Source: Cryptomeria japonica (lineage: Eukaryota > Streptophyta > Pinopsida > Cupressales > Cupressaceae). Taken from it: a stretch of 64,000 bases of DNA. The translations under genes and the position numbers were made by a program. Below are positions 45,015 through 57,234 of the stretch, piece after piece; within the stretch, counting starts at the first letter, position 1; each line of letters begins with the position of its first letter. The DNA is taken from contig NC_081408.1 of the NCBI RefSeq assembly GCF_030272615.1, positions 341,959,793-342,023,792 of the forward strand. The letters are read 5' to 3'. Under the pieces are notes generated by a model. The model was not told the origin of the DNA. It ran no database searches and saw only the letters and a program-made list of their open reading frames with translations.

Positions 45015-46344
45015 TTTGAGTTTATTGTAGAAAAATTGATGATACCGATATATGAGATTCCCTCATCAGAATATGTATGTGCAATTGTGGGTCCTGAATC
45101 CCCATTGTATAATGAGATATACGCACACTTACATACTCAGTATATGTCTCCAAATTTGTCTAAAAACTAGAAGAAAACTCTAATTTGTCAAGCATCCAGA
45201 CACACTATTATTGCTAACACATTGTATAGAAAGGGCTTTGATGGAACTCTTCTCTGATGTCTTGATGAAAATGAAGTACAACTTTCCCTAAAGGAAGTAC
45301 ACAATGGAATTTGTGGGGTGCATCAAAGTGGCCCGCCATTGTCAAATAAATTACTGAAAATGAGATACTATTGGCAAACTATGGAAAAGGATGCCAATAA
45401 ATATGTACAAGGTCAAATGCATGGAGACCTCATCCATGCACTAGCATAAGATCTTCAACCCATTACATCACCATGGCCATTTTCACAATGGGGGTTGGAT
45501 CTAGCTGGTAAAGTCAATCCTACCTCTTCCAACGGTCACAAATTCATCTTAACAACTATTGAGTACTTTACTAAAGGGGTCAAGGAAATTCCCCTTACAT
45601 TCATCACTGGAAAGCAAATAGAAAAATTCATGCTTAATTACATTATCTGTCGATACGAGATTCCCATGTGCATAGTGATAGACAATGGACATCCATTCAA
45701 AAATCAAGAAATGAGATAATTGTGTTATAAATTTTAAATACAACAGAGATTTGTAAAACCATATTATCTGCAAAGCAATGGACAAGTAGATGCAACAAAT
45801 AAGAAAATATTGAAGATCCTTAAGAATGTTGTCATTGACACAAGACAAGACTGGCATCTCTAGTTAAATCTTTCTCTTTCAGCTTACATAATAGGAGTAC
45901 GCACCCCTACAGGAGCAACATCATATTCCTTGGTCTATGGTATAGAAGAAATACTACCTATTGAGTATGAACTACCATCTTTAAGGGTCTCCTTAAAAAA
46001 CATCATATAAGAGGAAGACTATCGGGTTGCAAGATTACAAGAGCTAGAAACGCTCGATGAAAAGAGACAAATTGCTTTAAATCATTTGCAAGGTTACTAT
46101 AATAGATTGAGGAGTTATAATAAGCGAGTACGCCCAAGGAATTTTGAAGTAAGAGATCTAGTTCTCAAGGAGAACCAAAGGAACCTAGAGGAATGAGAAA
46201 ATCTAGGGAAGTTTGAATCTAACTAGCTAAGTCCTTTTATCATAACAAGGGTCATAGGAAATGGAGCATATAATTTTGCTACCATGGAGGGAGATCCATT
46301 CTCTAACCCTATGAGCAACATGCACCTCAAACGATATTATATCT
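45015..46344 (+). pseudogene. Integrase of element E
   Basis: HHCC region: EVHNGICGVHQSGP-type sequence (about 45298) and YYWQTMEKDANKYV (about 45368), with the second Cys pair degraded. Core: WPFSQWGLDLAGKV (about 45475, first Asp), CIVIDNGHPFKN (about 45670, second Asp), QSNGQVDATNKKI (about 45774), where the catalytic Glu of the usual VEATNK is Asp. C-terminus: RLQELETLDEKRQIALNHLQ (about 46033), PRNFEVRDLVLKE, and YNFATMEGDPFSNPMSNMHL up to the stop at about 46345. Stops near 45017, 45170, 45258 and 45717. The Glu-to-Asp change would probably impair integration. Confidence 0.88.
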
Positions 46345-48946
46345 AAGGATTGGGTTAGTTTAGGTTTTACTTTCTACATTGCATATCATTTTATTCAAAG
46401 CTTTGCATCGCATATAGTCTCTTTTGTTCAAATGCATCATATTCACAAATTGCATCGCATTCATAAATTTTTTGCATTAGCATATAGCAGCATCAACAAC
46501 GATAAGGCAACTATCTAGGTTTATCATCTGTTTGCATTTAAGAGAAACAAGGGTCATCTCCTTTCTTAGATATTCAGACATGAAGTATTTGAGGTCCTAA
46601 GGTCATTCATTTTCAACATTACCTTGTGACGATGCTTTACTTATGGTTGGGTAGTGATTTCACTATTTGAGACTTGTTAACCCAAAATCTATCAATTCCT
46701 ATATCTCAAACATATTAGGAAAATCTCTAATTCATTCTAGACACCTAGTTGATCATATGACTAGTGAAAAATTTAAAATTCTACTTCAACGTTGTTGTTA
46801 TTGTCACACCCAAGTAGGTTTCATTAATTACAAGTCAAGGAAAGAAAATAAAAAAGAAAAAGAGCTATGCCAAATATTCATCTCAAGGCAAAAGGGAAAT
46901 GTTATATAACTGAAATATCACGCATACAAAGTGCAAAAAAAAAGCTTGACTATGGCAACATGCAAGTAACTCCATCAGGGCTATGAATGCCTACTAGCAA
47001 TGGAGCAATATTTGAGAAATTACAGTCTATAACCTCGTCGAAGTTCTAAAAGCTTTCTAGAAGAGAGGCTCTATTCAGGATGCTTTTGAAGTTAGAATAA
47101 TCCATGTAGCTAGTCATATAGGATGCTATGGATCTTTAGTGAAGACAAGAGAAGGAACTAACTCATTTACACACACATGGGAAAAAGAAGATCAAAGTTT
47201 CAAGAACCAATGGGGAAGTTTTCCACGTCTCAATTTGTAAATCCTAGTCACTAAGCATGTTAATTTGGATGTTCCAAGGGACCTTAAGGATCGATTGACC
47301 GCTTATCTACTAAAGGTTTTGTACCTCTAATTCAATTGGTGTATTACAAAATGCTAAACAAACACAGTCATCCTTTTTTGTATAGGAAATACATTCTCAT
47401 CATCCATATTTCATTAACATAGGCCATATCAAAAATTCATTGTCTTCGCATGCATTCTGTAGATCATTATGTCATACAAGTCTACACACTGGGGGCATAA
47501 CTAAGAAAAAATCTAAAAATCAGATAAAGTCCTGAAAAAATGCTAAAAATCATATAAAGTTCTGAAAAAACCCTAAAAATCAAATATGATCCTGAAAAGA
47601 TCAATAAAAAACATTCAAATAATGTCCTAAAAAAATCAATAAAAAACATTGAAATATTGATCCAAATAATGCAAAAACATTGAAAAATCTCTTGGAAAAT
47701 AACTAAAAATAAAAAATCAATCAATCAAAAACTTGCAATAAAATGTCATGCAAGAAACAAATACCCTAGAAGATATCCAACAAACACTTTGCATGAAGTT
47801 AACAAAGGATACGATTATCCAGTCAAACATCTGCAATCAAATGATCAAACTGTCTTATCAATCGTATCATGTCCATATCAACTGATCATTATCTTGTCTT
47901 AAACAAAAGAGGATACACTCAAAATCAGACAAGTTAGTCTTAAACGGGATCCACAACTTTATGAGATCAGACATTATCAACCATCACATCAAACAACTGA
48001 GAATGAAGGCACAAGGTTAGCATAGCTAGTGAATTTTGTCCGGGTCACCCTTTATCTTTTATCATTTGGTGACAGATCATGTTCCTATGCTACTCAAGGA
48101 TGTCCACAAGTGTCTAGAGGAGCCATGATGGGCATTACCTTTTTCTTTGTTTGTTGTTTGTGGTGTGAACTGATGAAGCTTTAGGGAAATTTATCTAGTG
48201 GGTGTCTGTGATAGGAGCATTCAGCTATTGAATGCCACACATACCTCGACCCCTAGTGTATTTCCTAGAATGGAGGGTTTCACTCCTTGTATGCTACGTG
48301 TTTGTTTCTTCAATGAGATATCTTTACATCTTGGTTCCTTGTACCCTGACGTGCTAAGCTCCATTTTTCAAAAATAAGGCTCAGTGATGAATATATATTG
48401 CGCAAAAAAATAATATGACATGGGTTCGTGATTCAATCATTCTCATTCTCATCTCATTTGTTTATTGATAGTTTGCTGATTTCTCATTTTCTTTCTAAAT
48501 CATATTCTTTTCTAACATCATTCTTTCATCAATCTCTTATTTCTTTCATCTTACTAACATTTCTTCAAGGCGCATTTGAGTTAAAAGATTATTCTAGCAT
48601 TATCATACAAAAAAAAATGCATCCATATAGTTACAAGTGCATACATATAGTTCAAATGACATCCATATAGTTTTAAGTTGCATTAAACCATTGCATTCAT
48701 AAGCATCATTCATAAATAATATAGAATCATATAGAGAGCATTAAACTATTGCATTCATAACATCATTCATAAATCATATAGGCATGCATCAATCATAGCA
48801 TCATGCAACATACATGGAAAACAAGGCATAAATAAATCACCACCAAAAAATTGCATATCATATATACATAACTCAAAAATGATAATGTGTTCGAATACAA
48901 TAATCATAAATAAGCCCGAAGGCTCAGATAACATGATCTAAATGTC
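46345..48946 (+). other. Non-coding interval between integrase and antisense PMD gene in element E
   Basis: No gene on either strand. It has gcatcgcatat/gcattcata-type direct repeats (46380-46490 and 48650-48800), and at 47500-47720 an AAAAATC-rich degenerate array with the core gatcctgaaaaaatgctaaa. The catcattcataaat motif occurs twice (about 48702 and 48762). Tat elements often carry such variable 3' regions. Confidence 0.65.
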
Positions 48947-50852
48947 TCAACCAACATTTCCTTTGTCAACAAGTGGATCCTGCCGACTAGATCTTGCCCC
49001 AGGATGTCGAGGTGGACCCATGATGCCACCATTGCTGGTCTTTCATGTAGAAGTCCTACTGGAAACAGAATGACCTCTAACTACACTAAAGCTGGGAGGT
49101 CCTTGTCCCTCAAGTACATTGTCATAGTAGAGTTGTCGATAATAAAAAGCCTCTTATGTAGCGTAATAGAGTCTGTTAAACTGTCTGCGTGCATTAGTAC
49201 CTGGAGAAAAATGTTGATCATAGGCAGCTTGAATCATCTGCGGCCATCTCACTACCTCATCTCTCTCCCTTTGGAGACGGTCTCTCTTGGTCTCTAATGC
49301 ACCATAGTCTAAGAGGAATGCCTCTCGCTCAGTATCTTAGTGTTTCCTAAGTCTGGTAGCCTCGTTCTCTAGACTCTGGATCCGTGCTCTGAAAAATCCA
49401 TGAATCATCATCATCATCCCTATCACCACCTTGTCCTCCTCCCCTGCCTGTAGTAGGCATGTCCTCTTGCTTTGATATATCATCATCATCCTCATCCTCA
49501 CTGCTTGATGACTTTGAAGAATCATTGTCATCTCCGCTGCTCATAGACTTGGTGTCTCGACCAATGTCTGTGTCCTTGTCTCCTCCCTCATCTCTACCCT
49601 CCTCTCCTCCTCCTCCCTCCTCTCCCCTGTCATCTCCTCTCCTCTCCCCCATGTCAATCCTCAGTCGCTGTATAGGATGTCATATCTGTTGTGCTATGAT
49701 TGAAACAGTCGGATCAGACAGTGGAATAGGCCTATGTCTGGCCCACCATGATTCATACTTCAAAGTAGTCTCTAGATCTACTGCACCTGCACTCCAACCC
49801 CAAGGTAATGCCTGAAAAGCATCAAACTCGGTAGCAACAACATGTGGTTGTATGCATACACCCCAATCAGAAACCTCATGAGAAACATGAGGAAAGTATA
49901 TGGTAACAACAAATGTCACATGTATCTCTCCAAATTGTCTGAGTACACATCCTAGAAGAGACATCTCAATAATCCTCTAAGTCTCAATGGTCCTCCCAAT
50001 AAGATATCTTTTTTGTCTAGAGCAAGGCAAGTGTTGTGCATCATCTTCCCAACTGGGATAATCCAATCATGGTCTCCAAATAAAATGCTGCAAGATATCA
50101 AGCCGATGTCGCCAGTAGAAGATGTTACCCGAACCCCCATGTTTAATACCAGTTGTCTATCTATACGCATAAGGCTCACCAGGCTGCAAGTCAACATGAA
50201 TAATAGGTCTAGAGATAGATATGTGCTCCCATGCCCAAGTTTGCAACAATGTCACATCACAGCTAATAGATCGGTATCCCAGGTATACAATGTCATGCAT
50301 CTGATAATAAACCATGGCTAAAAGACATGGACCCCAAGCATATACTTGACGATGAACAATCATATCATGGAGCACTCTGCCCCATCCAACTGGAAATCCA
50401 TGACCTCATCTATCAGGAATCAACAAACCACCTACGATACTGCATAAAATGATAGTCAGATCAACATAGTCCAATTGAGCCCAAGGGATATCATAAGATC
50501 CACTGATCTGTAAGTCCTGCACCTCACACTCAAAAAGGGCACATAGTCGAGCAATGCCATTGTCATGATCATAGACAACCCTCTCACCATGAATAGGAAT
50601 GCACAGTATATGCCATACATCCTCTAAGGTAATGGATGCCTCACTAGTAGGAAGATGGAAGGAACATGTCTTAGAATGCCATCGCTCTACCAACGCTGTA
50701 ATCAAGGCCCCGTTGGTTGTAACCTCTGGCAAATGTAAAACATAATATAGTCCAAGATGTCGAATATGTGCAATCTCCTCCTCAAGTAAATCAACATGAA
50801 GATCGAGTCCGCTTGATCTGCTCTATCGGTAGTATAACACTCCAATGTTCTC

Positions 50853-51256
50853 CTGCACAAAGAAAATATTGAAAATGTACAATATTGAATAACGAGATTA
50901 CAAGAAATTATCATACGCATGACAAAAAACTTCAACATACAATGAATGTGTAATTTTTAATACTTATGTGTTACATTTTACACTGATGCGTTACAGTTAA
51001 TGCATGTGTGTGACATTTAGTATGAATGTGTGAACATGTGAGCTAATGTGTAAACAGATTAGCGTGTGTGTAACAACTACAACCTATGTGGTACACTTAA
51101 GCTCTTGCGGTACATTTAAGGAGAATGTGTAACACTTAGCACTAATGCATTAAAACCGACATGCGAATGCGTGATGATTGACAATTAGGTCTCTGGAATA
51201 TTTTTTTAAAATAGCATAAAATAGGCAAAAAATAAAGCAAAAATTTAGAAAAATAC
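50853..51256 (-). other. Intron of the antisense PMD gene
   Basis: On the reverse strand the donor is catg|gtattt and the acceptor tttctttgtgcag|gag, with a pyrimidine-rich run before it. The reading frame is kept across the join (78-nt first exon). It holds an 18-22-bp-unit degenerate repeat. On the element's own sense strand these signals are not splice sites, so the genomic RNA would retain it. Confidence 0.75.
50945..51180. repeat. Degenerate repeat of atgtgt/atgcgt units
   Basis: About eleven units of roughly 18-22 bp, one longer, each beginning atgtgt, atgcgt or atgcat and often continuing -aacattta (for example atgtgttacatttta, atgcgttacagttaa, atgtgtaacacttag). The 22-bp array in the leader (36311-36442) has a similar step and, read in reverse, similar acgcgattacgtgat wording. 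All lies inside the PMD intron. Confidence 0.7.
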
Positions 51257-51425
51257 CATGCTGCCAGTCCCTAGAGATCTCTGATAAGAACATACTCGGT
51301 CAGACAAGTTCTTTCGAGCCCTATAGCCAGCCATGATGATTAGATACTCGTAGGAAAGCACAAAACTCGCAAGGATTTCCAAGAACTCACCACAATGCAA
51401 ATGAGCAAATGAAAATCTATAATCA

Positions 51426-51450
51426 CTATTTATAGCTCAAATTAGGGTTT
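51426..51450 (-). promoter_or_regulatory. Promoter motifs of the antisense PMD gene: TATA box and telo-box
   Basis: On the reverse strand CTATAAATAG (51435-51426) is a strong TATA box about 92 nt before the PMD start codon. AAACCCTAA (51450-51442), a telo-box found in many plant promoters, lies seven bases upstream of it. Their order and spacing fit transcription starting near 51395, towards the PMD gene and opposite to the retroelement. Confidence 0.7.
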
Positions 51451-51697
51451 TTACCACTCCCATGCCCGTGGTCCCCGCCAACTTCAAACAACTTGTACGC
51501 TACTCAAATGATCTCAAAATTGTACAAAACTTCACACGATTGCTCATTACACTCATATCGAAAATATGGTCTCAATTTCCAAATTTTTCGACTAGTTTTT
51601 TTGAGATGACATATTTACATTATACAGTGATACCAAGGCATATTGGCGCAAATTTTTTTTCGTTTTCTTTGAAACAATAGTGGTCCGACTTTTTTTC

Positions 51698-51710
51698 AAA
51701 GAGGGGAAAA
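51698..51710 (+). other. Polypurine tract of element E
   Basis: aaagaggggaaaa directly abuts the tgtagacacc start of the 3' LTR. Confidence 0.92.
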
Positions 51711-52898
51711 TGTAGACACCTAAAAATGTCTCATTGATCATGTATTAATTATTCGTCTAATTGATTAAATAATTCTTTAATTATTTAATTAAGTTAATTA
51801 ATCTTATTCTTCTAAATTCATATTTCCTCATCATCTTACTAATTATTCCATTTCCTATTCTTTCATCATTTAATCATTTTAACCATTTTCTAATGTTAAT
51901 TAAATATTTATTATTTAATTAATTCTGATTAATTCCCCAATTCAAATAATCTTCATTATTTAAATAAATTAATTTTCAATTTCTATCTCTATTCAATTAA
52001 TCATTAACCCTCTTCTAAATATTAATTAAATATTTATTATTTAATTAATTGTGATTTAATTCCTTTAATTTAAATAATCTTTATTATTTGATTAAAGTCC
52101 ATTTCTAAATAATTAAATAGTTTCTTTAGATTATTTAATTAACTGATTCTTCCAATTCATTTCTCCTAATTTCAAATACATGTGTATGATTCAAAAATCA
52201 AATTGAAAAATCAAAGTCAAGTTCTAAATATATTCAGATAACAAATTGACTTTAAAATAAATTCAATATTTGAATTAAATATCATGCAAAGATTAAATTG
52301 AAAATCCAAGTCAAAGTCCAAGCACATGCTAAATTAATTAATTAAATCAATCAATTAATTAAATCATTATCTCTCCAATCTCTATTTCTATCTTACAGTT
52401 AGCTTTTTCTAAATAAAGCTTTCTTTGTCATTCTTTAATTTTCCTCTAATCATTCTTTTTCATCCCCCAGTCAACTTTTTCTCAATCAATTAACTCAATT
52501 AACTATTCAATCTATTCTATTTCACCTCCAAATTAGCAGTTCAACTATCAATCAACATGTGAGCTCACTCGAGTTCCACCTCTTGATCAATCTATTCCAC
52601 CTTTCAATCAATCCTCTCCAAAAATATATAAATTGAGCATTCAATCTCCATTTTCAACAATCACGAACTTTGAATCTTTGTGTCACTTGCAGGTTGCCAG
52701 TGCAATATCTGAGAGCCATCATACCACAAAGAAGAGAAGAACAATGGAAGTTATATGCGATCATGGGATAGGGAGTCTTTAATTGATTATTTTACAGTCC
52801 TATTTCATTGGTTTATTTAGAATTCTTTAATTAGATGGGGATTTTTAATTTCCCTCTATTTTTAGTTGATATTTGATAGATGAATTTTACATACGACA
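51711..52898 (+). repeat. 3' LTR of element E
   Basis: 1188 bp, near-identical to 34377-35620 over most of its length. It ends acatacgaca, after which gene U resumes. Confidence 0.95.
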
Positions 52899-53348
52899 CA
52901 ACACTTAGAAGGAAGCTTGAGCAAAGGGGCTGCGAGAACAAAAGATTGTCAAATTATGGACATACTGACAAGAAATAAAATATTATACTCCTGATTTTCA
53001 GCCAAACCCTCTAGACGATAAGTTTGATGATATCTGGAATCACGAACATGATAATTTTGAAGAAGATGAAGAAGAGGAACAAGTTCTTGAGTTGCAAGAT
53101 GTTAAAGGAAAAAGAATCATGGTCAAACCTAGCATTAATCCCTAATTTGAGGGATATTTCTGCATAGTTCATTGGTCACACACTCCAACACCAAAAAGGA
53201 AGTCTCAAGATACATAGCCTTCACAACAGATGGCTAGAACTAGTAGCACGCCATCAAAGAAGAGGCAAAAGGTAGATGATCCACAAGGAGTAGCTTTAGA
53301 ACAAATAGTTGAGTCAAGTCTAGCTCCGACCATGACCGAGACTCAGGT
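52899..53348 (+). pseudogene. Gene U, second block: acidic region and NLS-like motif
   Basis: Resumes the frame interrupted at 34376: the residues before E (NEIKGQMDPTKKIN) and after it (LRRKLEQRGCENKRLSNYGH) are in the same frame once one target copy is removed. Further on are an acidic run (about 53057-53085, with EEDEEEEQ), KGKRIMVKPSINP, a stop, then MARTSSTPSKKRQKVDDP (about 53230-53283), which contains a basic SKKRQKV cluster like a nuclear localisation signal. It is interrupted by copia element F after ETQ (53348). The family remains unknown. Confidence 0.6.
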
Positions 53349-54587
53349 TGTTGGCCATTTGGAGGAATTGATTATGTGTTGCATTGATGTTTTGTCATTG
53401 ATGTCAACACTAGATATTTTAGCTGATTTATCAGTATCCTTTTGGTCCTGGTAGGATGTTTGGTTTCTGGTTGGATTAGATCATGATGATCTGGTATGGT
53501 TTGTCTTATGGAATTGACTTAGATCTGATATTCATGCTACTCAGATTCATGTTCAGTCAGTTGGTTTTGATTTGGTGATCGGATGCTATCTTATATGCTG
53601 GTAAGCTTGGTTTGTTGATCCGGTGAGGGTTTCACTGACAAAGCTTTGTTGAAGATCTTTTGATATTATGCATAAGTGGTGTCGGTGCGACTTCTAGTAG
53701 AGATTCAGGATGTTGATGTTGATCGTGTTCAAGACTTGGCTGATTAGGATCATTGCTTTAGCATGTGTGGACCTAAATTGGGTCTGGTACTATATAGGTT
53801 ATGGACCGGCTTAATGTAATGTGTTGTTGGGACTTCTCGATGAGTTTGCGAGATGTCTTATGGGTTGGATAATATTTGTTTGGTCTCAAGCTAACATGTT
53901 TTGTAATAATGTAATTTCTTTATTGTCTCGTGGCTGACCTTATTCTTTATGGTTGAGGGTTTGTATATATATGATGTAAGATCTCATTGTAGATCATGTA
54001 TGAAATGTAAGGGGATATGATAAGGATGTATCCGAGCAAATAATATATTAATCATTCATGTAGAGGATTTGGTCGATCATTGGTGATCGAATTGGGTTTA
54101 TGCAAGAGGCTTAAGTCCTTCAGTATTGAGCTTAACCGAAACTGTACTTAGGCATAGGAGATGCTATCATTGCAGTTCATTCATCCTTTTGGATTGTAGT
54201 TTGGATTTTTTATGTAGTCAGTGAGACTCCTTTTGTAATGAGCAGTGTGCTCTAGGTTGTTGGCCTTCCTGCAAGTGCATGCCCCTCAATTTGTAATCAC
54301 ATACTTACTGCAGAAGTATTATCTGACTGTGGGTAGGCTTCCCATCATGGTTTTTCCCTTTACCGGGTTTTCCACATACAAATCTTGGTGTCATGTGGAT
54401 GGTATATATTCTCTAATTTTTTCTTATGCTTAATTGGTATATCTTCTATTTTGGTAATTGGTTTATGTATTTCGGTACTGATCTTATGTGTTCCGGTAAT
54501 AAAGTTTTAATTGCTTAAGGTTTTGGTTAGTGACAAGTAATTCACCCCCCCTCTTAGTTGTCTTCCGGTTATTTAAATTGTCTAACA
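53349..54587 (+). repeat. 5' LTR of element F
   Basis: 1239 bp. A likely TATA box, tgtatatatatgatgtaag (about 53965), and a downstream atctcattgtagat segment are shared with the 3' LTR. The end gtctaaca precedes the primer site. Confidence 0.93.
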
Positions 54588-54589
54588 AT

Positions 54590-54602
54590 TGGTATTAGAG
54601 CT
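54590..54602 (+). other. Primer binding site of element F
   Basis: tggtattagagct is the initiator tRNA-Met site (tggtatcagagcc) with two transitions, two bases after the LTR. Confidence 0.87.
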
Positions 54603-54644
54603 ATGGTCCTCTCTACGGAAGCTTAACCACTTGAGGAAGACCCT

Positions 54645-55826
54645 GTGGTGACTAACTATTCAAGTTTATCTAGTTCATCTATTGTTGTCTTTTGGAGAGA
54701 AATTCCTAGGCTTGATGGAAAAAATTACAGAGTATGGAAGATTGAGATGGAGACTCATCTGAGATGTCTTGGTACGGAAATTTGGGAGATCACAGAGAAT
54801 GATGTTACCCCTTTTAATTTGGCATCTTGCAATCCTCATCCAGAAAAATTGGATAAGGACCTTGAGAATGATTGTAGAGCTAGAGAAGCCCTCTTGTGTG
54901 CACTTTCTGATCAGCAAATAATGGGATTGACTGACAAATCATCAACAAAAACTATATGGGATAAGTTTGAGAGACTCTTAATGAAGGTGACCCTATTGTT
55001 AAGATTGCTAAACTTGATGGTTACCGAGTGAGATATGAAAAATTTGAATATGGAAGAAGATGAAAGGATTACTGCATTCATGGAAAGGGTAAATGAAATT
55101 GTCATGGGAAGTCAATGTTGTGGTGGATCTCTGAGTGAAGATGAAATAGTTTTTTAAGTTCTGAGAGCTTTATCATTGGCTTATAAGATGAAGGCTGCTC
55201 CAATTAATGAAATGAGAACAATGGCTAATACCTCTGTTAATAGGGATACCCTGGTTGGGAAATTATCTACTTTTGAGATTGAAGAATTTGGACCCTCTGG
55301 AGCTGTGAAGTTTGAACCTTCTTTTCATGCATTTACATCATCAATCGACAAGCAAGATTGGAAATATTTGTATGCAAAGGAATTGGATGATATGAAGAGA
55401 GAAGATGAAGAATTTGAGCAACTTGAAGCCCTAGTTGCTAGAAGAGTACCAAAAGGACCGGTAGGAAGTAAGTATGAAGGAAAATCACCTTTTAAATGTT
55501 TTGCATGTAATAAGATAGGTCATTTTTCATCTAGATGTCCTGAAAGGTCAAGATTTGAAGAAATAACTAGAAGATATTTTAAGCCTAACCCTAGATATAA
55601 GAATAGGCATAAGTACAAGAAAAACATAGATAAATCATGTTACTTTGCAGATGAGGAAGGTGTGATTGATTCTGATAATGAACTGACACAAGACTTTGCA
55701 AGTGGTTCCAATAATGGAAAGGAATGGATGTTCTTGGCTATCAAGGAAGATGATCCGACACTGGAAGAGAATGTAGCTGAAGAGAAGGCCTTGTTGCTGA
55801 AATTAAAGATAAGGATGAATAGGTAA
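54645..55826 (+). pseudogene. gag of element F
   Basis: Single frame with stops near 55029 and 55156. N-terminal copia gag: IPRLDGKNYRVWKIEMETHL (about 54703), EREALLCALSDQ-type segment (about 54880) and IWDKFERLL (about 54954). Middle: ITAFMERVNEIV (about 55069) and the TLVGKLSTFEIEE region (about 55248). Zinc knuckle CFACNKIGHFSSRC (about 55498-55540), a perfect C-x2-C-x4-H-x4-C, is followed by a Lys/Arg/Tyr-rich stretch and an acidic end. The start is the first ATG after the primer site in the conserved frame. Confidence 0.88.
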
Positions 55827-57234
55827 TAAAAATTGGATGTTCACATCATATGACTAGAGATAAAAGGAAATTTCTATCTTTGCAAGAATTTGATGGCGGC
55901 CTGGTTGGATTTGGATATGACAAAGCATGCATGATCAAAGGAAAATGAACTATATCATTAGATGGTAAGCACAATACTAATAATGTTTATTATGTTGAAG
56001 GTTTACGGCATAATATTTTGAGTGTAGGAAAATTGGTGGATAAGGGATTTCAATTACAATTCAAGGACGAAAAATGCAAAATCATTAATAGATCTAGATT
56101 GGAGATTGCAACCGGTACTAAAAAAAAGGTAATATATTTCATTTGAATTCTGGTGAGAAGACATGTTTGATTGCACAAATTGATGAGAGTTCACTATGGC
56201 ATAAAAGGCTATGTCATGTGAATTTTGATTGCATGGTAAATATCAGTTCAACTAAGGCAGTTAGAGATATACCTAAGATTGTGAAGCCCTATAATCCAGT
56301 ATGTAAAGAATGTCAAATGGGAAAATAGGTCAGAACCTCTTTTAAGAGGATACAAGACAAATCTAATGATGTTCTTGATCTTATTCATACTGATTTGCGT
56401 GGCCTTGCTAGAATTAAAAGTTTTCAAGGTGATAGATATTTTATGCTAATCATTAATGATTATTCTAGCATGATGTGGCTTACTTGTCTAAGGGAGAAAT
56501 ATGAGGCTTTTGAAAAGTTTAAAATCTTTAAACATAAAGTTGAAACTAATACATGATTGAAGAGTAAGTGCTTAAGGTCAAATCATGGTGGAGAATTCAC
56601 ATCCGGTGAGTTTAATAACTTTTGTGAGAAGCATGGCATAAGTAGACATTTTTCTACTCCTTGGATACCTCAACAAAATAGAGTTGTGGAAAGAAAGAAG
56701 AGAACTATCTTAGATGTTGCTAGAACCATGGTGATGGAAGAAAATATATCTCATATCTACTAGAGAGAAGCAGTGAGCACAACAGTCTATACATTCAACA
56801 AAGTTCATATCAAAGGAGAGATCGGTAAGACACCTTATGAATTATGGTTTGGCAATACACCTACAGTTAAGTATTTTAGAATCTTTGGTAGTAAATGTTA
56901 TATGAAGAGAGATGGTTTCATCAACAAATTTTATCCTAGATGTGATGAAGGAATATTTCTTGGTTATTCTACTGAAAGCAAAGCATATAGATGTTATAAC
57001 AAGAGATTGCAGAGAATTGTGGAAAGTGCTAATGTCAAGGTGGATGAGCTGAATAGAAGTCAAATCAAAATTTATGAGCAAAAACCTGTAGTGGAAATGA
57101 TCATAACTGAACTAGTAACACCTTTATGGGAACAAAATGTTGAACGAGTTACTCCGATTGTATCAGAAAATTCAACAGTAAATGAAGATTAGGAAAGAGG
57201 AATAGAGAATCAGAAGACTACTAGGTATGTAAGA
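55827..57234 (+). pseudogene. Protease and integrase of element F
   Basis: Protease: IGCSHHMTRDKRKF (about 55832), where the catalytic Asp of the usual D-S-G-C-S-x-H-M is Lys, so it is inactive; then VYYVEGLRHNILSVGKLVDK (about 55990). GAG-pre-integrase: SLWHKRLCHVNFD (about 56191) and CKECQMGK (about 56303), completing the H-H-C-C zinc site. Integrase core: LIHTDLRGLARIK (about 56382, first Asp), CLRSNHGGEFTSGEF (about 56569; the second Asp is Asn), and QQNRVVERKKRTILDVART (about 56674, Glu present). C-terminal: FGSKCYMKRDGFINKFYPRC (about 56884) and GIFLGYSTESKAYRCYN. Stops near 55947, 56326, 56555 and 56761. Confidence 0.88.

Larger units (their letters stand above)
48947..51334 (-). pseudogene. 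Plant mobile domain (PMD) gene, antisense in element E
   Basis: Exon 1 (51334-51257) encodes MAGYRARKNLSDRVCSYQRS plus six residues. A 404-bp intron (51256-50853) has GT...AG ends and keeps phase 0. Exon 2 carries the PMD: LGLYYVLHLPEVTTNGALIT (about 50755), ERWHSKTCSFHLPTSEASIT, LEDVWHILCIPIHGERVV (about 50640), WAQLDYVDL, YAWGPCLLAMVYYQMHDIVY (about 50340), LLQTWAWEHISISRP (about 50245), YLIGRTIET and VLRQFGEIHV (about 50010-49915). A low-complexity Gly/Glu/Asp/Ser tail follows (49650-49390), then RWPQMIQAAYDQHFSPGTNA, ending at 48949. PMD proteins such as MAIN and MAIL1 act in heterochromatin silencing. Stops at about 50824, 50405, 49974, 49340, 49157 and 49043 disable this copy. Confidence 0.85.
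34377..52898 (+). mobile_element. Element E: Tat-type Ty3/gypsy retrotransposon carrying an antisense PMD gene
   Basis: 18.5 kb with LTRs of 1244 bp (34377-35620) and 1188 bp (51711-52898), both tgtagacacc...acatacgaca. Near-match target duplication caacc (34372-34376) and caaca (52899-52903). Order: primer site, 2.9 kb leader with minisatellites, gag, protease, G-patch-like segment, RT, RNase H, extra RNase H, integrase, 2.6 kb non-coding DNA, antisense plant mobile domain gene, polypurine tract. This is the large Tat/Ogre type of plan. The LTRs are very alike, so it looks younger than A and B, yet pol has several stops and the integrase Glu is changed. Confidence 0.94.

Noticed and set aside
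49459-49815. A + strand Ser-rich frame of 118 codons
   Set aside because: It is the opposite-strand shadow of the acidic Gly/Asp/Glu/Ser tail of the antisense PMD gene, which has the domain evidence.
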